Source: Prevotella sp. (GTDB lineage Bacteria; Bacteroidota; Bacteroidia; Bacteroidales; Bacteroidaceae). From it: a stretch of DNA of 39,747 bases. Of the stretch, positions 16,420 through 24,122 are shown one piece after another. A program made the translations under genes and the position numbers. Location: the NCBI GenBank assembly GCA_024697645.1, contig JAILFH010000003.1:1-39747 (forward strand), read 5' to 3'. Under the pieces are notes generated by a model. The model saw nothing but the letters and a program-made list of their open reading frames with translations. It was not told where the DNA came from and did no database searches. The first letter of the stretch is position 1; each line of letters starts with the position of its first letter.

Positions 16420-16427
16420 CACTTGAA

Positions 16428-18584
16428 ATGATGAACTTGTCAGAATATTTCCCAATCACCGATCCTACGCTGACGTTTCTGGTGGTGATGCTGATCATTC
16501 TCTCAGCACCTATCATCATGGGTAAGTTGCGCATTCCGCACATCATCGGAATGGTGCTTGCGGGTGTTCTGATAGGAAAATATGGTCTGAATATTCTGGA
16601 GCGCGACGCTTCTTTCGAGCAGTTCGGAAAGGTGGGTCTCTACTACATCATGTTTCTTGCTTCGCTCGAGATGGACATCGAAGGCTTGCGCAAGAACATT
16701 CCGCGCATGACCATCTTCGGTTTGCTTTCATTCCTCATTCCGTTCATCCTGACTTATTTCACTTCCGTCTGGTTTCTGGGCTATAGCCACGAGGCCTCGT
16801 TCCTGCTGGGTTCGCTGATGGCTTCGAATACGCTGATCGCCTACCCCATCATCGGACGCTACGGTCTGCAGCGCAAGCCCAGTGTCACCATCAGTGTGGG
16901 AGGTTCAATGCTGGCCCTGCTGTTGGCGCTTATTTGTCTGGCGGCTCTTGAGGCGGCTCACGGCACAGGTGGCGGATTCTTTTTCTGGGTGTGGTTTGCA
17001 GCCAAGTTAGTCGTCTTCGTCTTATTGCTGATGCTCATCATTCCCAGACTGACGCGATGGTTCCTCCGCCGCTATAGTGACGCGGTGATGCAGTTCATCT
17101 TTGTCATGTCGATGCTTTTCATGAGTGCAGCCTTGAGTGAGGCGATTGGCCTTGAAGGCATCGTGGGCGCTTTTCTCTCTGGATTAATTCTGAATCGCTA
17201 TATCCCGCCCGTTTCTCCGCTTATGAACCGAATTGAGTTCATCGGCAACGCCATCTTCATTCCTTATTTCCTGATTGGCGTGGGAATGCTCATCAATCTC
17301 GGCCTGCTCTTCAAGGGCGGCAACATCTTGTGGGTGGTGCTGGCTATGGTGTTCTTCGGAACAGTTGGAAAAGCGCTGGCGTCCTATCTTGCTTGTCTGC
17401 TCTTCCGCTTGCCGCTTTCCTCGGGCCACATGATGTTTGGTCTGACCTCTGCCCACGCTGCTGGTGCCATTGCGATTGTAATGGTGGGAATGCAAATTGA
17501 AACTGCACCCGGACAATTTCTCATTGGCGATGATGTGCTGAATGGTGTCATCATCATGATTCTATTCACGTGTATCATCTCTACGCTCATCACCGAACAG
17601 GCCGCTCAGCAGATTATCATTCGCGATAAGGATATGGCGAGCGAGGATGATGCACAGAACGATGACGAACGTATGCTGATTCCCGTGAAATATCCGGAAT
17701 ATGCACCTGAACTCATCAATCTCGCCATTCTCATGCGCAATCCGAAACTCAATCGAGGATTGGTGGCAATCAACGTGGTCTACGACGACACGAACGCCCG
17801 AAAGAATCAGGAGGCGGGTACGCAATTGCTGGAGAAGATTGCCCAACAGGCTGCTGCAAGCGACGTGAGAATGCAGACTCAGGTGCGCATTGCGGCAAAT
17901 ATTGCGAACGGTATCAAGCACGCTTTCAAGGAATTCCGCGCCAGCGAGATTCTTCTCGGACTTCATGGGGCTGCTGGAGGAGGTTCGCCTGCACGTTTCT
18001 GGGGGCAGTTCCACCAAAGCCTGTTCAATGGTCTGAACCGCCAGATCATCATGGCGCGACTCCGTCAGCCGCTAAGCACGATTCGTCGCATTCAGGTGGC
18101 TGTGCCTTCGAGGGCTCAGTTCGAACCTGGATTCTATCGTTGGTTGGAGCGTTTGGCTCGACTGGCGAGCAATCTGGAATGTCGAATTCAGTTCCACGGG
18201 CGTAGCGACACGCTGGCTTTCGTCAATGAATACATGCGCAACCGACATCCAAACGTCAGGGCGGAATATCTGTCAATGCCGCATTGGAACGCGCTGCCTC
18301 AACTGGCTGCAACGATTGCGGAAGACCATTTGTTCGTCGTGGTCACAGCCCGTAGGGGAACTGTTTCCTACAAAACGGCTATGGACCGCCTGCCCGATGA
18401 ACTCATCAGATTCTTCTCGGGTACGAACATGATGATTATCTTCCCCGACCAGTTCGGCGACGCTATGGACGAGATGACCTTCGCTCAGCCTCAACATACT
18501 GAGGAACTCTCGGCTTATGACCTGCTGCGTCGGTGGATTAGCAAATATACACTAAAATATTTTCGCAAAAGTCACCTATTTTAA
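16428..18584 (+). CDS. CPA2-type cation:proton antiporter with C-terminal universal-stress-like domain
   Basis: This 718-aa membrane protein has about 12 hydrophobic segments in residues 1-395, with the Na+/H+ exchanger (KefB/CPA2) pattern: LRIPHIIGMVLAGVLIGKYG, FLASLEMDIEGLRKN, EAIGLEGIVGAFLSGLILNR and FFLIGVGM-like motifs. The C-terminal about 290 residues are soluble and alpha/beta (NRGLVAINVVYDD, ASEILLGLHG, PLSTIRRIQVAVPSRAQF), consistent with universal stress protein-like regulatory domains. It likely exchanges Na+ or K+ for protons; the ion is not readable. MM at the start leaves ATG 16428 or 16431. It shares a transcript with the LolD-type ATPase, whose ATG follows 3 bp after the stop. 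Confidence 0.88.
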   Translation: MMNLSEYFPITDPTLTFLVVMLIILSAPIIMGKLRIPHIIGMVLAGVLIGKYGLNILERDASFEQFGKVGLYYIMFLASLEMDIEGLRKNIPRMTIFGLLSFLIPFILTYFTSVWFLGYSHEASFLLGSLMASNTLIAYPIIGRYGLQRKPSVTISVGGSMLALLLALICLAALEAAHGTGGGFFFWVWFAAKLVVFVLLLMLIIPRLTRWFLRRYSDAVMQFIFVMSMLFMSAALSEAIGLEGIVGAFLSGLILNRYIPPVSPLMNRIEFIGNAIFIPYFLIGVGMLINLGLLFKGGNILWVVLAMVFFGTVGKALASYLACLLFRLPLSSGHMMFGLTSAHAAGAIAIVMVGMQIETAPGQFLIGDDVLNGVIIMILFTCIISTLITEQAAQQIIIRDKDMASEDDAQNDDERMLIPVKYPEYAPELINLAILMRNPKLNRGLVAINVVYDDTNARKNQEAGTQLLEKIAQQAAASDVRMQTQVRIAANIANGIKHAFKEFRASEILLGLHGAAGGGSPARFWGQFHQSLFNGLNRQIIMARLRQPLSTIRRIQVAVPSRAQFEPGFYRWLERLARLASNLECRIQFHGRSDTLAFVNEYMRNRHPNVRAEYLSMPHWNALPQLAATIAEDHLFVVVTARRGTVSYKTAMDRLPDELIRFFSGTNMMIIFPDQFGDAMDEMTFAQPQHTEELSAYDLLRRWISKYTLKYFRKSHLF

Positions 18585-18587
18585 AAT

Positions 18588-19436
18588 ATGATAAACATCA
18601 CAAACATCACGAAGAGTTTCGGCTCTCTACAAGTATTGAAAGGCATTGACCTTACTATTAATAAAGGAGAAATCGTTAGTATTGTCGGACCCAGTGGTGC
18701 GGGCAAGACCACGCTGCTGCAGATTATCGGTACGCTCGACCACCCTGATACAGGAAAAGTAATCGTCGACGGAATCGACACCACTACCCTATCGCAACGC
18801 CAACTCGCCGACTTCCGCAATCAGCATCTCGGTTTCGTATTCCAGTTCCATCAGTTGCTGCCTGAGTTCACTGCCATTGAGAACATCATGATTCCCGCAT
18901 TCATCGCTGGCAAAAGCCGCAGCGAGGCCAAGAAGCGCGCCGAGGAATTGCTCGCGTTCATGAAACTTTCTGATCGTGCTCATCACAAACCCGCCGAACT
19001 TTCTGGCGGTGAGAAGCAACGTGTTGCTGTTGCCCGTGCTTTAGTCAACAATCCCGCCGTCATCCTTGCCGACGAGCCCTCTGGCTCACTGGATTCCAAG
19101 AACAAGGCAGAACTTCATCAACTCTTCTTCGACCTGCGCGAGAAATTCGGCCAGACCTTCGTCATCGTCACTCACGACGAGCAACTCGCCACAACCACTG
19201 ACCGCACCATTCATCTCCGCGACGGACAGATTGTTGACCCTCAGCCCCAAGTTACTACAGAGACCCAATCCGCAACTCCTGCGCAAGCCTCAGTTCAGAC
19301 TCAGAACGCAGTTCAATCCCAGGACACAGTTCAGCCTCAGAACACAGTTCAAGACCCAAACATTAATCAATCTCAAAACAGTGCTCAACCTGAAGCCACT
19401 GACGAGACGAATCCTGCTGAACCAGCAAAAGAATAG
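18588..19436 (+). CDS. lolD: LolD-type ABC transporter ATPase with Gln-rich hexapeptide tail
   Basis: This 282-aa cytoplasmic ABC ATPase is of the LolD/MacB class, which powers release of lipoproteins or related extrusion at the inner membrane. It has Walker A GPSGAGKT (34-41), Q-loop [12 protein letters not shown] (83-94), signature LSGGEKQ (138-144), Walker [13 protein letters not shown] (158-169) and switch His196. The core ends near residue 216, the normal family length. The last about 65 residues are a Gln/Thr/Asn-rich tail made of hexapeptides such as [18 protein letters not shown] and VQDPNI. No permease partner is adjacent; it follows the antiporter by 3 bp. LolD is the best guess; the cognate permease is elsewhere. 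Confidence 0.88.
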   Translation: MINITNITKSFGSLQVLKGIDLTINKGEIVSIVGPSGAGKTTLLQIIGTLDHPDTGKVIVDGIDTTTLSQRQLADFRNQHLGFVFQFHQLLPEFTAIENIMIPAFIAGKSRSEAKKRAEELLAFMKLSDRAHHKPAELSGGEKQRVAVARALVNNPAVILADEPSGSLDSKNKAELHQLFFDLREKFGQTFVIVTHDEQLATTTDRTIHLRDGQIVDPQPQVTTETQSATPAQASVQTQNAVQSQDTVQPQNTVQDPNINQSQNSAQPEATDETNPAEPAKE

Positions 19437-19485
19437 GCAACCCCTACAGAATAAGAAATTTCTCTCACGCACAAAAGTGAGATAG

Positions 19486-19835
19486 ACCTACCGACCTACC
19501 ATAACCCCTCGTAAACGCCCTACCACAAAGGCTTTGAGGTATGGTAGGTCTTTTTCGCACACCTACCATACACCTACCATAGACCTACCATTTCTAAAAT
19601 GGAAAAAGCAAAAGGATATAAAAGCAACATCAACAAGAACTAATCGTAAAACAAACTGGTAATCAGAAGGTTACACAGAATCACAACCTCAAATTTTCTG
19701 TTGCAGTCTTTTCTTTTACGCTGTTGCCTTATGGTAGGTGTATGGTAGGTCTATAGTAGGTCTTAACAAAAGACCTACCATGCCTCAAACCCTTTACCAG
19801 AGGCATTTGCAGGAGTTTATGGTAGGATGGTAGGT
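19486..19835. repeat. Phased, inverted ACCTACCAT element array
   Basis: The array holds about twelve copies of ACCTACCAT or its complement. Forward copies are at 19486 (partial), 19494, 19561, 19572, 19583 and 19773. Reverse copies are at 19541, 19731, 19742, 19753, 19819 and 19827 (two with one mismatch). Two triplets are spaced exactly 11 bp: 19561/19572/19583 forward and 19731/19742/19753 reverse. They face each other across 140 bp. GTAGGTCTT-N5-AAGACCTAC (19755-19777) is also a tight hairpin. No reading frame covers the array. Confidence 0.85.
19493..19555 (+). terminator. Possible terminator of the antiporter-lolD operon built from ACCTACCATA repeats
   Basis: GACCTACCATA (19493-19503) is perfectly complementary to TATGGTAGGTC (19540-19550), an 11-bp stem with a 36-nt loop, followed directly by TTTTT. 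A smaller TCTCAC/GTGAGA hairpin lies at 19463-19482. Confidence 0.45.
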
Positions 19836-19914
19836 GTTAATACAATTTTTTCTTCGAAAGCAGAGAACCTCATTTTTGCATCAAAGAATAAGATGCTTAC
19901 ATCGCACAAACTCA

Positions 19915-20083
19915 AAATCAAAACAAAGGGGAGCGCCGAAGCGTTCCCCTTTGCTAGTTGTTTCTCTAGGCATTAATCTTTTTTATCCTCTCACTTAATA
20001 CTTTTCCAAAGATTACATTTGCCCAATTTCTTTAGTTAGCGATCATCTTTCCACTATGCTTGATAGCACCAGTTAGAATTCTT
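19915..20083 (-). ncRNA. Candidate small RNA with consensus promoter and UUCG-loop terminator
   Basis: A perfect minus-strand promoter (20089-20120) is followed about 130 bp later by the hairpin 19925-19952. On the minus strand this reads AAAGGGGAACGC-TTCG-GCGCTCCCCTTT, with a canonical cUUCGg tetraloop, and then TTTGTTTTGATTTT. The predicted RNA is about 160 nt. Minus-strand ATGs inside it are followed by stops within four codons, so it is non-coding. TGC(C)TAG/CTAGCA just before the terminator forms another small stem. It sits between two repeat arrays. I cannot assign it to a known RNA family; a 6S-like or other housekeeping RNA is possible. Confidence 0.55.
19925..19952 (-). terminator. 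Intrinsic terminator with UUCG tetraloop
   Basis: A 12-pair stem with one A-C mismatch on the minus strand has a UUCG loop closed by C-G and is followed by a T-rich tail. The UUCG loop exists only in the minus-strand RNA. Confidence 0.7.
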
Positions 20084-20088
20084 GGGTG

Positions 20089-20120
20089 CAAATATAAACA
20101 AAACAACAGAATTTGACAAA
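20089..20120 (-). promoter_or_regulatory. Promoter of the 19.9-20.1 kb candidate small RNA
   Basis: CAAATATA (20089-20096), 20 bp, then CAAA (20117-20120) reads TTTG-N20-TATATTTG on the minus strand, a full Bacteroidetes consensus with no protein gene downstream. Confidence 0.7.
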
Positions 20121-20355
20121 TATATACCGTTCCATATCTTGTCCATTCTTGTCCATTTTGATTTTTTGTTCAAAAATCGCCCATTTCATCGGGATTACTT
20201 GCGAATATATTTTTATCGTGAAGCCTGTGAAATTTCTTGAATTTTGGAAAATGTGGACAAGATTTTTCACAAAACAAGACGGGATAATTGAAAAAAGTCA
20301 ACTAAAAGCGACAGAAAAAGAAGCGATTCTGGCGGAGACTAACCGAGATTTATAT
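20121..20355. other. Intergenic DNA without a convincing gene
   Basis: Between the small-RNA promoter and the 22-bp array there are only short frames on both strands, with unremarkable hydrophobic or basic translations. I see no start context, homology or structure worth annotating. Confidence 0.5.
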
Positions 20356-20568
20356 AAAGGTATCCTTTAGACCTTAGAAAGGATACCTTTCTACCATAGA
20401 GAGGTGTCCTTTATAGGTATATAAAGGTATGCTTTGTATAGTATAAAGGTATGCTCTGTACTGTCAAAAGGTATGCTTTCTATGGTCAAAAGGTGTGCTT
20501 TGTATGTTAGAGAGATGTGCTTTGTATGTTAGAGAGATGTGCTTTTGATGTTCGGGAGAGATGTTTGG
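20356..20568. repeat. Iteron-like array of about ten 22-bp direct repeats
   Basis: The unit, roughly AAAGGTATGCTTTGTATG plus four bases, recurs with GG/GA anchors at 20359, 20381, 20403, 20426, 20448, 20470, 20492, 20514, 20536 and 20560. The steps are 22 bp apart from one of 23 and the last of 24. The core AAAGGTATCCTTT is itself a near palindrome, and the first two copies are reverse complements in their cores. Divergence increases rightwards (AAAGGT changes to GAGAGA). 22 bp is two helical turns. The array ends just before the terminator of the 1017-aa protein gene. Confidence 0.88.
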
Positions 20569-20573
20569 GGGAA

Positions 20574-20612
20574 TAAAAAACTATGCCCCATGCTGTAGAG
20601 CACGGAGCATAG
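20574..20612 (-). terminator. Intrinsic terminator of the 1017-aa surface protein gene
   Basis: CTATGC (20581-20586) pairs with GCATAG (20607-20612), with an additional CC/GG pairing inside. The A6 run before it is a T run on the minus strand. Confidence 0.65.
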
Positions 20613-20649
20613 TCGAATATTGTGTATAACAGTGTTTGCTAACTACTGA

Positions 20650-23600
20650 TTACTTCTTCAGGTACTTCTTTCCACCAATGATGTAGAGACCCTTGGTCAT
20701 CTGCTGAACACGCTGTCCGGCAATGTTGTAGATGGCATCAGTTTGATTGTTGGTCTCAATCGTGTCGATAGCAGTAGGAGTAGGAACGTTGGCACCAATG
20801 ATGTTCATCTTAGCCTCAGCAGCACCTGCCTCGAAGTAAACCTCACCATCGATGAGCACCTTCTCAACCTTTGCATCACCCGTCGGAACAAGAGCGGCAC
20901 TGGTAGTCAGAGCGGCAAATACACCGTTCTTATCCATCACGTCGAAGCCCAGACCACCTTCAACAGGTGTCTCATCGGGATTGTAGAAACCTACGAAGTC
21001 AAAGCCTGCAGCCTTCACAACGGCAGAAACTGTTGTAGAGATGCCCACATTCTTGAAGAGGTAGCGGTTGGTCTCCTTCACTGCTGTGGGCTTCACGAGT
21101 ACAGGAACATTAGCCTCAATAGAAGCCTCCTTCAGAGAAGCGAACTCAACTACGCCTTCAGTAGCCTTAGCAAGAGCAGCAACCTTTGTGCCTTCACCGA
21201 ACTGCTCTGCAATCTCGGCAGGACCGAGGTCGAGAGGAATAACGAGTGAGTTCCACTCATCCTGCTTCAGTGTGCGATGAACGAGTACATCGAGTTGAGC
21301 AGCCTGATCGTTGTAGAATTCCTCATACTGAGAAATATAGCGAGTAGCATCGCCCAGACGAACTAGACGGAAGTTGCCAACCTCTGCCCATGAGTCGCGG
21401 CCGGGAATAGGCTCGAAGTAAGCACCGAGCACAGCCTCGCCATCAGCAGTCATTGTGAAGTAGTCACTTGCATCGTCCCAGCCTTCGCCATAGACACCGC
21501 CCTCTTTATCGTTGCGGGCGATAGACTGATAGCGACCGAGATTATCGTTATTGATAGCCATTACCTGCAGACGCTCATCAATGGTCTCAGCAATGGTAGG
21601 ATACTTCTGACCACGACCTGTAGCGGTGAGCATGTAGCGACCAGCCTTCAACTCTACAGTCTGATAAACGCGGGCAACAATGTCCTTGCCTTCAGCCTTG
21701 TAGTAGCCTTCGCCTTCGATACCCTCACCGGCAGCAAACTCCTCAACAGTCCACTCGCTGGAAAGTTGGTCGGTGATATCCTCAGCCTCGGGCAGACCCT
21801 CACCAAGAGCATGCGAGCGAGCAATCTCCTTCATCAACTCTGCGAGTTCTTCAGCAGCCTCATCGCCCTTCTCCATGAGTTCCTTGGCCTGAGCAATGAG
21901 TTCGGGCTTTGCATAAGGATACTTGCTGAGTTGTGAACTACCTGTTGAAGGTGTCTCGGGAGCACCAGCAGTGTAAGTTACGTTGATCAGTGTAGCACGA
22001 ACCTGCTTGTTCTCTACGGGGAACGAAACCTCTGAAGCAGAACCTGTCCAAACGGTTCCCTCCATCTTACCAGTAGAAGGAGCGCCGAATCCAGAAACAG
22101 GATTAGACTTCACATCAGTGAACTCAATCTTCGTTATGGTGCAGCCAGGAGCAGAGAAGGTGAGCGTAGCATTCTTATAGAAGCGATACTGCTGACCATT
22201 GCCAAGAATACCATCGGTATTCGACATAGTCACATCAGCCTTCTTAATAGAACCTTCGCCACGCTCCACATTACCGAGATCCTTTGTAGCATCGAACATA
22301 GCCGTCATTTCAACAGGCTCATCCTCTGAAATAACGCGAACGAAATAGGCATTCATAACCTCAATCTTACCCTTATAGGAACCGCGGTTACCGATGAGGA
22401 CTATCTTCGTACCTTCCTCAATGCCTTGTGCGGCAATGAGTTCCTGGAACTGCTTCTTAGGACCATCCTTTTCGGAACGCAAACCATAGACATAAACAGA
22501 ACCTGTCTCGTCGACGAGGTCGAAATTACCATACAAGTCGCCATCCTTCAGATTTGTAACGGCACCCGTGAGTTGATACCAAACGGTTGTGCTCTCAGCA
22601 GCAGCGTTGAACTCTTCGACTGTAGCAATCACGATTTCATCTTCCACTGGTACATCGGGATCATCACCACTACCGGTTTCAGCATAATCCTTGACGGGGC
22701 AGAGTTCAATCACGTCGCCATACATAATGAGAATACCCTCGATGTCGTAAGTCTTAGAGGCATCGGGAGTTGTGCTCAGCACCTTAAACTTGTCGTAAAC
22801 CTGAACTTTGTCAACATAATACTTGCCATCGGTATTGGTAACGGTGACTCCGCTGAACTTCACGAGGTCACAAATGTAGTTGGCTGCATCAGCAGGAGCA
22901 ATGCTCTTTGCGGTAACAGTGCCGCTTGTGGCTGTAATCTTAGAATCGTTGGTGTTGTCGCTCTTAACAAGTTCCGGAGTGTTCTTGTAAGCATCGTAGA
23001 CTCCAATCACCGAACCATTCAACTTCTGACCTGCAGTCAGAGAAAGACCCGTACGATAGAAGTCGATAGCACCAGAAGCGTCGCGAACATAGATATCATT
23101 GGTTCCATTCACATAGAGCACCTCAGCATCTTTCAGTGTCAGGCGAGCCTCAGTCTTAGCATCAAGAGCCTTGAAAGCAGCAATATTGGCAACAGTCTGT
23201 ACGTCAACATCGTCGCCAGTCTCTTCACCACTACCTTCGCCTTCACCTTCGCCAAGTGTTACGGCGATGGTCTTAATCTGGGAGTTACCGGCAATTGTGA
23301 ACACAACTTCATTAGCACTGCCAGTCCAGGAAGAACCACTAAGAGTTCCTACATTAGCAGTATTTCCGGTATTCCACTTGCTTGTCGTGAAATTAATAGC
23401 AGAAATGTTCTGAGTAGAACTAATGGTAAGCGTGCCGCCATACATACGGAGCGTGCCCGTCCACATACGGTTAGGTGTACCAGTTGTAGAAGGCGATACT
23501 GTAACAGTAACCCCATCAACAGTCAGAGATTTTGTCTCTGTAAAGTCACCATCGGAGACGCCACTGGCCGAGAAACCAGAAAAACCGAACAACGTATAGG

Positions 23601-23703
23601 CATCGTCGCCCGTAAAGTCGAAAGTGATTTCCTGTGCATAACTGCTCATGCCGAAAAGCATCATCAGCAGACTAAGCATTGAAAAACGTAAAATTTTGTT
23701 CAT
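20650..23703 (-). CDS. Large secreted multidomain protein with OB-fold-like repeats and C-terminal sorting-like tail
   Basis: This 1017-aa protein has a signal peptide (cleavage near SSYAQ, residue 24). A beta-rich N-terminal domain (25-150) carries the motif SSWTGSANEVVFTIAGNSQI. A similar motif, VWTGSASEVSFPV, recurs near residue 560, so this domain is duplicated. An acidic Gly/Glu linker follows (about 152-165). Two OB-fold-like stretches come next, at about 168-335 and 358-455 (NDIYVRDASGAIDFY; GNFDLVDETGSVYVYG). Residues about 595-960 hold a GRYMLTATGRGQ...RLVRLGDATRY module shared with the 1598-aa neighbour. The last 30 residues (AIYNIAGQRVQQ...KGLYIIGGKK) form a tail like those of many Prevotella exported proteins, possibly for type IX-like secretion. 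The function is unknown, most likely surface or extracellular binding. It has its own promoter and terminator. Confidence 0.8.
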   Translation of the reverse strand: MNKILRFSMLSLLMMLFGMSSYAQEITFDFTGDDAYTLFGFSGFSASGVSDGDFTETKSLTVDGVTVTVSPSTTGTPNRMWTGTLRMYGGTLTISSTQNISAINFTTSKWNTGNTANVGTLSGSSWTGSANEVVFTIAGNSQIKTIAVTLGEGEGEGSGEETGDDVDVQTVANIAAFKALDAKTEARLTLKDAEVLYVNGTNDIYVRDASGAIDFYRTGLSLTAGQKLNGSVIGVYDAYKNTPELVKSDNTNDSKITATSGTVTAKSIAPADAANYICDLVKFSGVTVTNTDGKYYVDKVQVYDKFKVLSTTPDASKTYDIEGILIMYGDVIELCPVKDYAETGSGDDPDVPVEDEIVIATVEEFNAAAESTTVWYQLTGAVTNLKDGDLYGNFDLVDETGSVYVYGLRSEKDGPKKQFQELIAAQGIEEGTKIVLIGNRGSYKGKIEVMNAYFVRVISEDEPVEMTAMFDATKDLGNVERGEGSIKKADVTMSNTDGILGNGQQYRFYKNATLTFSAPGCTITKIEFTDVKSNPVSGFGAPSTGKMEGTVWTGSASEVSFPVENKQVRATLINVTYTAGAPETPSTGSSQLSKYPYAKPELIAQAKELMEKGDEAAEELAELMKEIARSHALGEGLPEAEDITDQLSSEWTVEEFAAGEGIEGEGYYKAEGKDIVARVYQTVELKAGRYMLTATGRGQKYPTIAETIDERLQVMAINNDNLGRYQSIARNDKEGGVYGEGWDDASDYFTMTADGEAVLGAYFEPIPGRDSWAEVGNFRLVRLGDATRYISQYEEFYNDQAAQLDVLVHRTLKQDEWNSLVIPLDLGPAEIAEQFGEGTKVAALAKATEGVVEFASLKEASIEANVPVLVKPTAVKETNRYLFKNVGISTTVSAVVKAAGFDFVGFYNPDETPVEGGLGFDVMDKNGVFAALTTSAALVPTGDAKVEKVLIDGEVYFEAGAAEAKMNIIGANVPTPTAIDTIETNNQTDAIYNIAGQRVQQMTKGLYIIGGKKYLKK

Positions 23704-23764
23704 GTTAGATTTTGATTTTTATGTTACTTACTTATTTATTTCGCTTTTGGACACTATGCGACTG

Positions 23765-23795
23765 CAAATTTAATCATAAAAAATGAGAATGCAAA
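23765..23795 (-). promoter_or_regulatory. Promoter of the 1017-aa surface protein gene
   Basis: CAAATTTA (23765-23772), 19 bp, then CAAA (23792-23795) reads TTTG-N19-TAAATTTG on the coding strand, giving a leader of about 55 nt. Confidence 0.75.
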
Positions 23796-23799
23796 CAAA

Positions 23800-24067
23800 A
23801 TGAGCGTATAAATTTTATTAAAACAACGCGAAAAATGACGCAGGAAGCCTTTTCTACTTAAATACCGACACTTATATGCCCAAGAAGCCAAACAAGGATT
23901 AGGGGCGAAATATATAGGGTAAGAGGTCATCGTTAAAGGCTAAGGACGATCACAGGGGGGAAAAGAATTGGTAGCAAGGTCAATAATAAAAAACTCATCC
24001 TCTCACGATAAAGTCACGATGGGGAACGCTCAAACTTTGTTATCCCTTAACTTTGTGGATTTAGAAC
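23800..24067. other. Intergenic spacer with a dispersed repeat word
   Basis: There is no gene between the promoter of the 1017-aa gene and the terminator of the 1598-aa gene. At 24021-24042 it carries a 22-bp segment identical to 4874-4895 (core GGGAACGCTCAAACTTTG), a dispersed intergenic repeat. Confidence 0.65.
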
Positions 24068-24100
24068 AAAAAAGGCAGGCCCCCAATCGGGAGCCTGCCT
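24068..24100 (-). terminator. Intrinsic terminator of the 1598-aa surface protein gene
   Basis: GGCAGGC (24074-24080) pairs with GCCTGCC (24093-24099), with CCC/GGG pairing inside. A6 at 24068-24073 gives a T run on the minus strand. Confidence 0.75.
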
Positions 24101-24122
24101 TGAATATCTTAGAAGTTGTGAA

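Noticed and set aside
20113..20370. 85-codon plus-strand frame
   Set aside because: It overlaps the small-RNA promoter and runs into the 22-bp array; there is no recognisable domain or promoter for it.
20356..20568. CRISPR array
   Set aside because: The 22-bp units are contiguous with no unique spacers, and no cas genes are present.
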